A stretch of 64,000 nt of DNA, taken from contig CM059576.1 of assembly GCA_030386875.1 (NCBI GenBank), positions 12,459,058 through 12,523,057 of the forward strand, given 5' to 3'. Source of the stretch: Morinoia aosen (Eukaryota > Arthropoda > Malacostraca > Amphipoda > Talitridae). Under the pieces are notes generated by a model. It did not search any database. It was not told where the DNA came from and worked only from the letters and a program-made list of their open reading frames with translations. The position numbers and the translations under genes were made by a program. Every line of letters begins with the position of its first letter. The stretch's first letter is position 1. This document shows positions 1 through 11,372 of this stretch, piece after piece.

Positions 1-1508
1 TTTCGAAAATAGTTCGCGAGACCCAAAAACTGTTGTAATCCCTTAACATTGATCGGCGCTCTACAGTCTTGTGATTTTTGTGAATATTTACATTTAATTC
101 CATCTGCGGCGATGATATGGCCCAGATACTCAATCTCTTTCTTAAAGAAATGGCATTTCTCAAGCTTCAATGATAAATTTCCGGATCGCAGCATCTGAAG
201 AACGCTTTCTATATCCGTTAGATGTTGAATTTTATCTTTTGAAAATACCAAGGTATCATCTAAGAATACAAATGCAAGTTTTCCCAAAATGGGTGTAAGA
301 GCAGAGGTCATAACTCTCTGGAAAACTCCGGGACTGGTTGAAAGTCCGAATGGTACGCGGCAAAAATGAAATTTACGGTAATTTACGGTAAATGCCGTGT
401 ATTTTCTACTCTCCTGTTCTAATTCAATTTGATGGAATGCAGAGCGAAGATCAAGATTAGAGAACTACGCGTTACCTCCTAAAGTCGCTAAAATATCGTC
501 AATGCGGGGAATTGGATATGAATGTTTAATTAAAACTTTATTCAAGGAACGAAAATCAATTACGGGACGTAAATCTCCCGATTTCTTTTTAACTACAATG
601 ACAGGAAAATTAAAATCAGAGGACGACTCCTCTATTATTCCCTGGTCGAGCATCTCGTTAGTTATTCTCATTACCTCTTCCTGGTACTTGTGAGGTATGC
701 GGTAGGGAGCTAAATTTAGTACTGGAGCATCTGGCTTCAACTGAATTTGATGCTTCAAAATACTAGTAACACCTATTTGTTCTCCTTCTAAAGTCACTAC
801 ATCTCGAAATTTATTTAACAAATTAAATAAAGGTAATTGAATGTCTTCTTCATTACATGAAACGTCTTTGTTCGTCAAGTCACGTCTTAACTCCTTTTCT
901 CCACTTTCTCCACTTATTAAACCTGCATTTACTTCTGCATTGATTTCTCCACTTATTAAACCTACATTTACTTCTGCATTAAAACCTAACTCCTTGTCAT
1001 CAACAAGAATTTCACCTCTGCCACGCGTATCAGCATCCAACGCAAGTTTTCTATTAACAATGGCATTCCTTCCACCACATGTCGATCTAACTTTCGTCGT
1101 ATCTGACCCCGCGACAGAATTTACTTCAACATCACTCGCATCTCTGAGCGCTTTTTCCACACTTGTTAAAAATACTTCGCTCTCAATCTCATTAGCTTCT
1201 ATGAATTCCACATTACATAGCATAGTATTCTCAGAGAGATACACTGTCTCTTCACTAGCATTTAAAACCATAACCGGTACAATACCGTCTTCATCTATTT
1301 AAACAATTGAATCCGCTATAAGAGCACCATTATCAAGACATCTTTTTAAAATCATATATTCACCTGCAATGGGCTTCTTAAGGAATCCATAAACAACATT
1401 AAGTGAATTACCAGTTACTTCAGCCTGATTGCAATGAACGATTAATTGCTTCGTACTCGTTGACTGTGCCTCAGCCGTCGCTGGACTCTTTTTCCTGCAG
1501 TCATCATT
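1..1508 (-). pseudogene. pol: Gypsy pol: post-protease segment and reverse transcriptase, broken by two stop codons
   Basis: The frame encodes a charged post-protease region followed by a Gypsy reverse transcriptase, which would copy element RNA into DNA inside the Gag particle. Visible RT features are the entry motif LNLAPYRIPHKYQEEV, the fingers segment with SGDLRPVIDFRSLNKV, then RVPFGLSTSPGVF and the catalytic box FLDDTLVF with both aspartates, followed by LKLEKCHFF and the LGHII and FLGLANYF blocks near the window edge. The frame is interrupted by TAA at 1299-1301 and TAG at 465-467; the latter sits where relatives read LGGAKYFS. It is also in a different frame from the protease upstream, implying an indel near 1510. 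Without these breaks the protein would continue past position 1. The domain assignment is certain; function is lost. Confidence 0.9.
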
Positions 1509-1510
1509 TT

Positions 1511-2253
1511 TTAATGCCTCTTGCTCTTTCTCGCAACAGCAATCTCTGACAATAGACAGTCACTATTCACTATTTTTCGCATTACTATTTCTCTGCTTAA
1601 CAAAGGTTCCATATTTAAATCTTGAAAAGGAATTGGAATATTATTCCAAAGAAGTTCTTTATCTTTAAAGTTAATGATGGCATCTTTTAATACGTCTCGA
1701 CCTAGTATCAAGTCATAGTTAAACTTAGCTTCCTTGATTATGAGTGCGCTTGTTTTAATTACTTTGTTAGTGCCGGGAATTTTATTAGATAACTCCACTT
1801 CACCTGTGACGTCACTCTTGCCGTTTATTCCTTTTACTCTCAAATGACTTGGTTTGACTTCTTCGCTCAAATTTTTAATCTGCCTGTAACTGATAAGACA
1901 TTTCTCTGAGCCACTGTCTATCAGAGCATTCAAATACTGATCGTTATTTTTAATAATGATAGTCGGTTTGTTGCACTCTTTAAATGATACTAATCCAGCA
2001 TTTTTATTAACATTTTTTACAACGCTTACAGCAAAATATGACTCTACAGTCGTGCTTTGACAATGATCATTCTCAAGCTCTTCGTCTTGCAACAAGTTAT
2101 ATCTATTTTTACACTGAAATAAGGGGTCAACATACGATTTGGTTATCTCGGTGGTGTCTGGAATTTTTGCCACGGTCTCTAGTTTAACGAGGTTGGTACC
2201 GCTAAATACCTCGGGCTCAATCTGTTTCAACTCTCCCTTACTTCCTTCACCTA
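1511..2253 (-). CDS. Gypsy pol N-terminus: retropepsin-like aspartic protease
   Basis: The protein would cut the Gag and Gag-Pol polyproteins during particle maturation. The active-site motif ALIDSGSEKCLIS is present about 105 residues into the frame, and the second conserved block LILGRDVL follows some 70 residues later, the spacing of LTR-element proteases. The first methionine lies at 2230, but the frame is open back into the gag stop, so translation probably enters by the -1 shift at 2254-2260 rather than by its own start. It ends in KSKRH plus a stop at 1511, and the next open pol frame differs, so a frameshift mutation has cut it from RT. Lysine- and asparagine-rich composition matches the AT-rich surroundings. 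Confidence 0.82.
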
Positions 2254-3669
2254 GTTTAAAAAACTACTTGACTCACTCTCTGCCCAATGGACTTCACTCC
2301 TTCCACGATTAGAACTACCTCTACCGCGTAGATACGCTTTATAACTCCTAATCTCCGCACCTGACGCTCTACAGTTTTTTACAATATGAGTTCCGCCGCA
2401 CGCGAAACATCCTCTCGGAAATTGTCCTCTCTGAGATCTGTACTCAAAGTTTCCTAAATTACCTCCTGAATTTCCTCCTGAATTTCCTACATAACTTCCT
2501 ACAGAATTTCCTACAAAACCAGAACTACCGCTATCTGATTTAACCATGTTGCATTCTAAGGAACCGGTACTTCGATCTCCTACATAACTGTTTAACTCTC
2601 TACCTATAATTCGGGGATTCCTTAGCCAAGGTCTAGGAACAATCCTCCTCATTCCTGGTCGATAACTCCTCCGGTAACCTCCTACACTACCGTAGAACAC
2701 TTCATTGTGATCTGGCTCTTCAAAAACTTCTTCCAATTCACTGTTTACCTCACCTACGTAAACTTCACTTTCGTGTCTGACCTGAACTTTTTGCGCAAGG
2801 ATCTTTTTTGTCTCGGATTGGCTGCGCACAGCTGAAATTAACCTAGCTAACAGCTCCTCCGCTGTGCTGAATTGCGTCTCAAAGATTTTCCTAGCAAAAG
2901 ACTCATCAAGAAGCGGACCTAAAGTTGATAAAGCCAGACTGTACGACATGCTGTCGCCCACGAATTTTTTTAACTCAGCCTGATTCGTGCAGTTCTGAAA
3001 ATACGCGTGGCGCTGCCACCCTAGCGAGTTTGAATTAAGAATACTCTCGGTTAGCTTCCTTATTTTCGAAAAGGCATTTACAATCTGCGCAGCTAGTGCA
3101 TTATTTTTAACTAATTGCAACTCGTTTAGGTCGCAAGCCAATGCATGAATACTTTTCTCTCCACGTGATACGTAAATATCCTCAAGGATCTGAACTACCT
3201 GATCAAAAGAGTAATTTAAATCAGCATTAACTAGTTTCGTAACTACGGAATTAAAATCTCCTACGTTCTTGTTAGCCGAGCGTACCAAAAATTCCTTACG
3301 ACGCTCGTCACTAGTGGCATCAGGCAACAAAGTCATGTATGCCTTGAGGTTCTGTATATGAGTATGAAAACTCTTATTTTCGAGAAACTCCGAATCATTC
3401 TGTCTACGTCTACCTCGGAACGTAGGAAGCTCCGCATTCGTCATGATCGTTCCGACATTTGGTACATTCATGTTAGCAGCAATATCACGTGCAAGTTGTG
3501 TCGTGTTAACATTACCAGAAACACTAGAACTAGGCCCTGCTGTGGTTGGGGTCGTCATGGTCGGTACTTGGGTCACACTAGTTACTCTAGGTTTAGAAAT
3601 ACGTCCGAATTTAGTTACCGTAGCGTCTGTTCGAACTACTTCCTCATCACTGTCAAAATAATCGGACAT
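2251..3669 (-). CDS. gag: Gypsy Gag protein with CCHC-type zinc knuckle
   Basis: A 472-residue intact frame starting at the ATG at 3669. Gag forms the cytoplasmic virus-like particle that packages element RNA. An acidic, Ser/Thr-rich N-terminus (about 1-75) is followed by a capsid-like helical region (about 85-310, many Leu/Ala/Glu), an Arg-rich stretch with YRRSYRPGMRR, a Gly/Asn/Ser-rich linker of VGNS-type repeats, and a zinc knuckle CFACGGTHIVKNC. The knuckle spacing is C-x2-C-x3-H-x4-C, one residue shorter than the usual C-x2-C-x4-H-x4-C. The C-terminus is rich in Ser and Arg. The stop overlaps the frameshift site leading into protease. It is the only fully intact retroelement frame in the window. 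Confidence 0.88.
   Translation of the reverse strand: MSDYFDSDEEVVRTDATVTKFGRISKPRVTSVTQVPTMTTPTTAGPSSSVSGNVNTTQLARDIAANMNVPNVGTIMTNAELPTFRGRRRQNDSEFLENKSFHTHIQNLKAYMTLLPDATSDERRKEFLVRSANKNVGDFNSVVTKLVNADLNYSFDQVVQILEDIYVSRGEKSIHALACDLNELQLVKNNALAAQIVNAFSKIRKLTESILNSNSLGWQRHAYFQNCTNQAELKKFVGDSMSYSLALSTLGPLLDESFARKIFETQFSTAEELLARLISAVRSQSETKKILAQKVQVRHESEVYVGEVNSELEEVFEEPDHNEVFYGSVGGYRRSYRPGMRRIVPRPWLRNPRIIGRELNSYVGDRSTGSLECNMVKSDSGSSGFVGNSVGSYVGNSGGNSGGNLGNFEYRSQRGQFPRGCFACGGTHIVKNCRASGAEIRSYKAYLRGRGSSNRGRSEVHWAESESSSFLN
2254..2260 (-). promoter_or_regulatory. -1 ribosomal frameshift heptamer TTTAAAC at the gag stop
   Basis: On the minus strand gag ends agt ttt tta aac tag. In the gag frame this contains T TTA AAC, a canonical X XXY YYZ slippery heptamer placed directly before the TAG stop at 2251-2253. 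Slipping back one base gives an open frame (LGEGSKGELK onward) that runs straight into the protease. This is the classical way to make Gag-Pol. No downstream pseudoknot was worked out by eye. Confidence 0.75.
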
Positions 3670-5046
3670 GTATTCGATTTCATAATCATCAAACCAAAAA
3701 TTTCCCTATATCACTAAAAGTCAACAATTCAATACCAGAATTCAATTAAAATTCAATCAAAAATTAATGTCGTACTCCGAGAATGATAATAAACACCGAA
3801 AAAGCAGTTAGAACACACAAAAATTAATTAATTACACACGTTAAAGAACCACAGCAATAAAATCAGTACTTTATCACCAATACTCTCAATGAAAAACAAG
3901 AAGTAGCGTCACTAATCCTGAAAATTAAAATTTTTAGCACCACAATAAGACTTGTGACTGGTCAATAATATCACACAGTGCACACGTGACTGTTTCAGCT
4001 CACGATAAAGCTCTCGACAAGGCGTTAAAAAAAATCGCTGCTTCACAGCAAAAGAACGTGAATTTATATCAATGTAAAGCTTCAAAAATTAACATCAAAG
4101 TGTTTCAGACACTTCCACTAACACTCCTATTCTATTATAAAAAATCTGAAACTTACGACGATAATTGAAGGTAAATAGTTGGTAAATCAGCTAATTCCAG
4201 ATTCGTCGGACACGGCTGTGTCTCTCACAATGCACAGACTGAGACTGATGCCTACAGATTGCAGAGCTATACGGGAAATGGGCACGGCAAAAAGAAATCC
4301 GCGGCAGGAATTGCGACAAAAAATAAGCTGCTTGAGACCGAGCTCACTTGCATCTAGAAACAGAAAAATAATTCTTTTCAGAAAGACTTATCTGAGAACA
4401 AAGATGACAACGGCTGCTCACGTCGTTTGCAGGCAATGATGGGGTGGGGTGCGGCAATGCTGTGATGAGGTGCAGACAATGATGTCGGCTGGTACAGCAA
4501 GATGATACTGCGTTGATACTGTGGACCACGTTGAAGAATTTACACTTTTAAAATGAAAGTACGTGTCACTTCACTGGTACAGTTAATGATGCAATTTACA
4601 CTCGTACTGTTTTTGACACAAATTACCCTGGTACTGTTATTGATGCAATCGTAGTAATTTATCTCAACACAAATTAAATTGTTGTTGGTCACTCCTCTGA
4701 TGTATCACTTGCAGATGTAGAAATTGTTTCTTCACTCGATATTCGTCGCTGGAAATGCAGAAATCTTTATCTCGAAAACTAACTCGATGTCATCACCGGA
4801 CTCGTAGACCAACACTCTTGTACGTAGCGGCGAATTTTGGTGTAGAAAAATACGAATTTCTCTGTTGAATTCTTGTAGCAAAACTTTTGGTATGCTGATT
4901 CCAAACACAATAGTTGTTTCTTGAGGCTGCCACAGTTGATCGTTTCTGCCGGAACACATCGGGAGTTTATACTTCGAAAATGTCTGTACTGGACACTTGA
5001 TATCCACTTAACACTTATGCGAATGTGAGTTCAGGTAACCACAGAC
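3670..5046 (-). other. Leader between LTR and gag of the Gypsy element
   Basis: About 1.4 kb with no convincing gene. Short open frames on both strands (for example 4732-5007 minus, 91 codons) match nothing I recognise. A primer-binding site should lie next to the LTR at 5046, but no familiar tRNA complement was identified there. The GC-richer part 4180-4520 could belong to an older inserted repeat. Confidence 0.5.
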
Positions 5047-5109
5047 TGTGCGACCAAAATGTGCGGCCTACGCAGGTAGATGAAAACTCCGGTGGTAGGC
5101 TTGGGTGGA

Positions 5110-5115
5110 TTTATT
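5110..5115 (-). terminator. Poly(A) signal AATAAA in the Gypsy LTR
   Basis: AATAAA on the minus strand, about 63 bases downstream of the TATA box. In the 3' LTR copy this signal would end the transcript. Confidence 0.45.
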
Positions 5116-5177
5116 GTCAGATGTTGTCAGCAGGGAGAGCAGACTAAGAATGAGCAACTAAGCCTCGACAATCACGG

Positions 5178-5185
5178 CTTTTATA
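5178..5185 (-). promoter_or_regulatory. TATA box of the Gypsy LTR
   Basis: The minus strand reads GTCTATAAAAGCCG, a strong TATA box. A start about 30 bases downstream (near 5150, around TTGCTCATTC) would put the poly(A) signal at 5110-5115 inside the R region, as expected for an LTR. Confidence 0.55.
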
Positions 5186-5868
5186 GACACGGTACCGAAT
5201 ACAGATATACGTGCCCGTATAGCCGCTCACCTCTAGGGCACAGAATTTGAGATTACTGATGTTGAATACCATTTAGCGTTGATATACAGTATAGAGTTTG
5301 GCCCCATCTTTCCAAAAATAGTTAATAAATAATCATCTGCGTAACTTTACCTAGAATTCATCTGTTTTCAATTGTGTTCAATTACTAGTCCGGATGCTCG
5401 ACATCAACACAATATCAAACAGAAAGCTACGAGAGAGCAAAATATCACCACTTTCTTGTGTTCGTGTTGTGTGTCCTATTCATACCTTGAAGTCAAGTGC
5501 AGGATTGTCTTTAATGAGCCACGTTGTTATGAGATTCGTTCCCATCACGCATTTAATTTATAAGGTGGTTCAGGTCATCTATCTTACTACTTGAAATAGA
5601 TTTGCAAAATGTCAATGATTCCAGTTCCTTGTGTGCTTAGCCAGCATTTTATAAGAAATACAGTGCGCTCAGCTCCTTTACAAAGCAATTTAAACCTCGT
5701 TTCGTAACACTTGAGGTTTGGAGCACGAACTGAGGTGAGATCGTGAACTCGTCCCTAGTTTTAGGCAGCATTTTAATTATTGCTACTTCTTGAAAAAACA
5801 ACCATTAGGCAAGGAAAGAAGTGCTAAACACTCTGGACGTATACTGAAAGTCGTCAGTACGTTTTTTG

Positions 5869-5918
5869 TTCCTAGGAATGTCTTTAATTTCTTAAAGACA
5901 TTCCTAGGAATGTCTTTA
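5869..5918. repeat. Perfect 18-bp hairpin followed by a direct repeat
   Basis: TCCTAGGAATGTCTTTAA (5870-5887) is followed by the 4-base loop TTTC and its exact complement (5892-5909). The left arm is then repeated directly (5901-5918). No gene is nearby, so a transcriptional terminator role is unsupported. Confidence 0.8.
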
Positions 5919-7845
5919 TTTCTCTTGATCACAAATGAATTTTGAATTGCATAGTTAATTTTCGGAAAGCCCTTGTCATTCCGCATCCAATGATACCGAA
6001 ATCATAACTGTAGCTCAAAAACTGTAGTAGGAGATACATTTTGAAACCGCTACATTCCGATCCTCCAAAATAAGGCAAAACAGGTATACAAAGATTTATA
6101 AACAATCTCAATTTTTCTTCATTGGGTCATCTAGGACGCTTGAAATTATTATACAGTGATAAAGAGACATAGAAGATGCCATGGCAACGTCAAGCCATGA
6201 AGAAAGTGCCAAGGGGGACGTGTAAAATGATAAAATATCTCTTCCCCCTCCCCCCCCACCCATTCTTCAAATCCCCGTAGCGGGCGAACCAATGAACGTA
6301 CGAACTTCATTTTTTCACAGGATGTACCTGATATCTCACCCTTCCTATGGCAGCTGAAACCCAATATCTCAAGAAAATTCGGCATCTTGGGGGTACTCTT
6401 CCCTTAAGGTAGCGGAATTTCAAGGAGGTAGCTAAATAGCATTAAGGTGGCTAAAGAGCATTAAGGACAGCGTCCCTCTTCCGGAATTTTTTTTTTGTGA
6501 TTGAACCTAGAGCAATAAAATTAAATAAACTGGTAGGAAATGCACTTTGGAATCATTTACTTTCTATGAAAAAATGCGATTTGTTTCAAAGAAAACGAGA
6601 TAGTCATCGAAAACGAGGTTTTTTGGGGGTTTTTCAAAATGCTTCGGAGTTTGTCTGGGCATGATATATAACGCATTTCGGAAAGATTCATGGAAACAGG
6701 ACGGAATCGCAAATTCGGTAAGCGTTTCAATGAAACGAACCACCGTTTTCTGCGTAAAATTAAGACTCATTATGACAAAGTTAAAATACTTTTACACATG
6801 ATTATTTTCGAATAGGAGAGTGGCAAACTTTGCGCACTTTTTTAAGCTTTGAAGTATATTTAACTCTAAGCTACTGCAAATGTTCAGAGATAAAAACGCT
6901 TACGAAAAAGTATATACTATTTTTTATTCAGCTGAAAATGTGTGTTCTGATAGGGAAACTTAGCAGTTTAATAAATGAATTACAATTTACGACACAACGT
7001 CTTTTTTCCTCATAATAGTTCTCTGCAAAACAGACATCATTTTATTTATCCCTCAGGGGATACAACTGTTGTATCTATGGGAATTAGCGCTGCCAGGGTA
7101 ATCCGAATTAGGCTACCAAGGTGATGCAAGGACCCGAGCTGAGAGCTAGGTAGGCCTTTTTTAACTAAAATATTTTTGTTATGAGAAGGGCCATGTTTTT
7201 TCGGTTCTCTGCTGTCATGTTCTCTAGCAGCTATTACTTTATTCTTTAACTATTATTTCGTAACATGAACTTCTTTTTCAATCTATTGTTTCTTTACACC
7301 TTGTGCAATTATTTCGTGTTCCCTTATCTCCATACTAAACAGTGCATTCCTCCTTTGTTGCAGATAGAGAGGCTTAACTAACCATCTTATTTAGCACAAA
7401 CTTACAAACATTTTTACGAGCTCGATCAATTCTAGAGCGCTGCTGATTCAGAATAAAAAAGCTGATGCTGGACCAGCCATCTGATCCGCCGCTGACGGGG
7501 TCTGCTAGACTGGGTACATCTTGCGGACTGACAGAGCTCTCACGTGACCTGGTCAAGGGGCCCGAAAGTGTTTTGTTTCTTAATGTTGTTTCCAAAAATT
7601 AGGTGAAATGGATAAACTGATCTCAGTTTTACCACAGCTGAAATTTTCGTAAAGATTTAAGGGGATCATTTTGACAAAATGGTCAACTTTTGTTCTATTG
7701 GACGTACGTCTATGAAAATTTGCAGATTACTAGATCTCTACATTTGTAACAACTTATCTTAAACAAAATTTTTTCATAAGGCCATAGAAAATTTTTTATT
7801 TAAAAAAATAAAATTATATATACATATATTATTCATTATAACTTA

Positions 7846-8142
7846 TTATAACTTCGAAATTTACAAAGCTAGAGCAATGCGGTTTGTTGCATTTGAAAGT
7901 CAAACGTGCGCTCTATCCATAATACGGGGGGAATTTTTGATTCATTTCATTCCGAATTTATATGAATTTTTTTGTCAGTCTCAATGCAAAAATGCAAAAG
8001 TTATAATTTTAGGGTAAAAAGTCTATGGAAAGCTTTACAGAAACAATTTGGAAAATCCCCCCGTATTATTGGTAGAACACACATTTCACTTTCAAATGCA
8101 ACAAACCGCATTGCTCTAGCTTTGTAAACTTCGGAGTTATAA
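7846..8142. repeat. Foldback (inverted repeat) unit with about 85-bp arms
   Basis: The left arm (7846-7930) contains ACAAAGCTAGAGCAATGCGG and ends in TACGGGGGG. The right arm (8057-8142) is its reverse complement with a few differences. The loop is about 125 bp. This looks like a short MITE-like foldback element; no target duplication was found. Confidence 0.65.
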
Positions 8143-8424
8143 CGACAAACGTCTTGATAAGTTACTTTTTTTATAAAACCTATTTTTAAGAAACAAAATG
8201 CTTCTCCTCCTACATTTTTTGAGCTACAGTGATGATTTTGGTATCATTGGATGCAGAAAAACAAGGGCTTTACAATGTATTGAGAAGTTTTTCAAAATTC
8301 ATTCTTGTTTCAAAGTTATGACGTCATAAATTTGAATTTTCTTGAGAATATTTTGAGTTTTTTTCTTTTTAATTTTTTAAATTTTTATATTGGAAATTTG
8401 AGGAAAAGCATTCAAGTTTTTGGA

Positions 8425-8945
8425 ATGCCCACGTTATTCTGCATCCAATGATACCAAAATAATTACTGTAGCTCAAAAACTATCAGAGAAAAAGCATTTA
8501 GAAACCCCCTCCCCCCCAAATGTCGTTTTCTATGATTTCCCATTTTCTTTTCAAGAAAATCGCATTTTGTCATAAATGATAAATGATTCTAAATTGTATT
8601 TCCTATCAGTATACCAAATTTCATTGCTCTAAATTCAATAATAAAAAAAATATTCGGATTGGGATGAGGAATATGAATGATGAAATGTATAAAAAAATTA
8701 AATGGAAAAAAATTGAAAATTTCAGATTTTTTTTTTTTTTGTCCACGTTATTCTGCATTCAATGATACCAAAATCATTACTGTAGCTCAAAAACTGTAGG
8801 AGGAGAAGCATTTAGAAAACCCCCCCAAAAATGTCGTTTTCTATGATTTCCCGTTTTCTTTTCAAGAAAATCGCATTTTGTCATTGATGATAAATGATTC
8901 AAAATTGCATTTCCTATCAGTATACCAAATTTCATTGCTTTAGGT
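8425..8945 (+). repeat. Two tandem copies of a dispersed repeat
   Basis: Segments 8425-8640 and 8745-8945 are close copies. They share the core given for the region, a C-rich run, a stretch reading GTCGTTTTCTATGATTTCCC, and a tail ending CAAATTTCATTGCT. Other partial copies lie nearby in both orientations, so this is an interspersed family rather than a simple satellite. Confidence 0.7.
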
Positions 8946-10903
8946 TCAAAAATGAAAAAAAGGTCCGTAAGAGGGATGCCCTCCCCCCCCCGGGAGGGAC
9001 GTTAGCTCTGGGGTAGGTTCCTGATATTTTTACAGACATTCGGGGACATGTCTCTAACTCATTTAAAGCAATAAAAACAAAAATCGGGAAAATCGACCTT
9101 TGGACTGCAGATGCCCCAAAAACGATTCCCTTAATATATCCGATTGCCATAGTCGCAGCTTTCGGCTTCTCAGGATGATTAGAAGTAACTTGCTGATTTC
9201 ATTTCAACAGAAGCTTGAATGAGAAATTATTTGACCTAATTTTATTCTTATAATTTGTTGCTTCATTGAGCTGCATTTAGAGCAGTTTTAACTTATATTC
9301 AAAACTCTACGTTAGTGATTTCATGGGAGCAAATTTTAGATAAAAACAACCCTGAAAAAGAAACTTTAAAAAGTTGCCAATATCTCTGTATCCAACACAT
9401 CTTCCAAAACTAATGAAACATGCTGATTCAGAACATGAAAACCGTTGGCCTTCACCACCCACCGTTTTAGACATACGCCTTCAACCAACTATATTACAAT
9501 AGGCCAATTTATTGTTACATGAGTAATAATGAACATTGCAATAGCCATGAAAATTGTGAAATTAAAGTATGTGGTACATAAAAATTATGATAATATCTAG
9601 TTCACTTATGATGCACGCATAAAATAAATACGTACTGAAAATCCGTGCTTAAATCAAAATGTGTTCGGTTTTAAATTAATTGGCCGCTGACTTGCGTACC
9701 AGCGTTAGTGCTGAGTGTTTGCATGTCACGGTGAGGTGCTTAGCAGCTGCTAGCCTACATTGCTGCGCTCCATAGACCTTGATACCATGACTACATCACC
9801 GAGATGTCTATGAAAAACTGTTCACCGTGTTCATCACTGACTGCTCCTATAGGTGTCCAGGGCAGAAGTCGAGAGGCGATTATAGGAGGTAAATTTTGAG
9901 GGACATTTAGGCACTCGACTGTTTGCACGCGCTGATGTAGTTCTTTAGAACAATAAAGTAGTCAGAAGATTTATAATTTCTTAGTAAATTGGCTACAACT
10001 GATTTGAATGCCCCAAGCATTCTGTACCTTTCAGTAAGTCTTGAAAGTGTGTGTCCGCAAGTACCTATGGACACACTTCCTTCCATTTCCACAACGCATA
10101 ACGCTGGAAACTTATTTCACAGGCCTTTGTCAAGACTTTGTCAAGATTTTCTTAAAGGTCAATGTCAAAATCTATTCACTTCTGTGAATTCTCCTTATTG
10201 GGAGCTGATGGTTGACAGTTTGTCGTGCTAAAAAGTTTGAATTAATAAAAGTTTCGAGTTCTTCTGTGCGTCATTTCCTGTGTTTCGAATAAAAATCCCA
10301 CAAGTTCTTAGAAAACAGGCGTGCAAATTCTTATAACCTAATATTTGAGAATCAGTATTGAAAAATTCGCTTGAAAAACTCATCATACCTAAAGTCAGCA
10401 TCTTGATTATCAGTGTTTCTGTATGCAAAAATACTTCTGCTCGAAATGTTCAAGTAATTTCTCGCACGCAGCATGACAAGAAGAATTACTGAACCTTCTA
10501 TCTGTAGAAGATAACGTTATCTAATCAGGTGCGTAGTGGGATGGCATATTCTTCATGCACCAACCAATCCGAGGTGTTTGACGACGGAGTGAATCTCAAA
10601 GCAACATGAAACCCATTCCCCATCAGGCACGTATTTTGACCTAAGTTCACGTCAAACTCTGAGTAAAAAAGAAACTTCTTCGATTGATTTCTATAGAAGT
10701 TCAAATAAATAAGTATAGATTTATCATTTGCGCGTCATGGAATTGGCTATTAGGGGAAACTATCATACCTACAACAACCGTGAATATTTACTCCGAAATA
10801 AATTCTTAGAAAACGAATACTGAACCTCGGTGCTCATAGGATGGCAATTTCCGACTGAGGCATCATGAAATGCAGATTTTTTTTAGAAAAATTATTGACT
10901 TAA

Positions 10904-10925
10904 TATATATATATATATATATATA
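10904..10925. repeat. (TA)n microsatellite
   Basis: Eleven or so TA units inside AT-rich non-coding DNA. Confidence 0.9.
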
Positions 10926-11097
10926 TTCGAAGATAAATTGTTTCATCGCAGAAGTGACATTTCAAACAGGTGAAAATGAGTTCATGAAGGAACAGTTGTT
11001 TCAATAAGTTCTCAAGAAGATTACTCAACACGTATTTCGGATCTTTCCCAGATCAGCCCCGCAACTAATGAAATAAATCAGTTTACTAAAGTGTAAC

Positions 11098-11198
11098 TTT
11101 CGAAATAATGCACCTATCGACTTCAAACCACTCTAAAAAACTGTCTTGAGATCTCGTTTGGGAGTAATTTAAAGTTGATAGGTGAATTATTTCGAAGT
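11098..11198. repeat. Imperfect inverted repeat, about 28-bp arms
   Basis: CTTTCGAAATAATGCACCTATC at the left is mirrored by GATAGGTGAATTATTTCGAA at the right. A related GGTGAATTATTTC motif with similar flanks recurs near 41490-41540, which suggests a dispersed family. Confidence 0.55.
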
Positions 11199-11372
11199 AT
11201 ACAAATAGGTGAACTTACGTGATGCATTAGTGGCGAGGATTATCTGGAAAATCCCGCATTTCATGAAGAAGAGTTTTGACAGAACGTCCAATGAACTGAC
11301 AACTCTAGCTTGCCATGTTATCTAAAATATCGCTTGAAATTTACCAAATATTACAAGCATACCTGAGAGAGA

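Larger units (their letters stand above)
1..5242 (-). mobile_element. Ty3/Gypsy-type LTR retrotransposon, 5' part, running off the window
   Basis: Reading on the minus strand from high to low coordinates the order is a short LTR-like sequence, a long leader, gag with a zinc knuckle, aspartic protease, then reverse transcriptase, which is the Gypsy order. The RNase H, integrase and 3' LTR would lie below position 1 and are not seen. Gag is fully open, protease is open, and pol carries two in-frame stops and one frame change, so the copy is inactive but not old. The clade within Gypsy is not assigned. Confidence 0.9.
5047..5242 (-). repeat. Probable 5' LTR of the Gypsy element
   Basis: Read on the minus strand the segment begins TGTGCCCTAG and ends GGTCGCACA, giving TGTGC/GCACA short inverted ends, and contains a TATA box and a poly(A) signal in the right order. 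The 196-bp length is short for Gypsy but possible. The partner LTR is outside the window, so the ends are provisional and no target duplication could be tested. Confidence 0.5.
5243..10900. other. Non-coding repeat debris downstream of the Gypsy element
   Basis: No gene is supported. The stretch holds copies of a dispersed repeat with the core CATCCAATGATACCAAAATC followed by a GTAGCTCAAAAACTGTAGGA-type segment: plus strand near 5983-6042, 8440-8640 and 8753-8945, minus strand near 6500-6650 and 8200-8300. A unit around GGGAATTAGCGCT at 7050-7160 recurs inverted at 31510-31615. Short open frames do not resemble known proteins. Confidence 0.6.
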
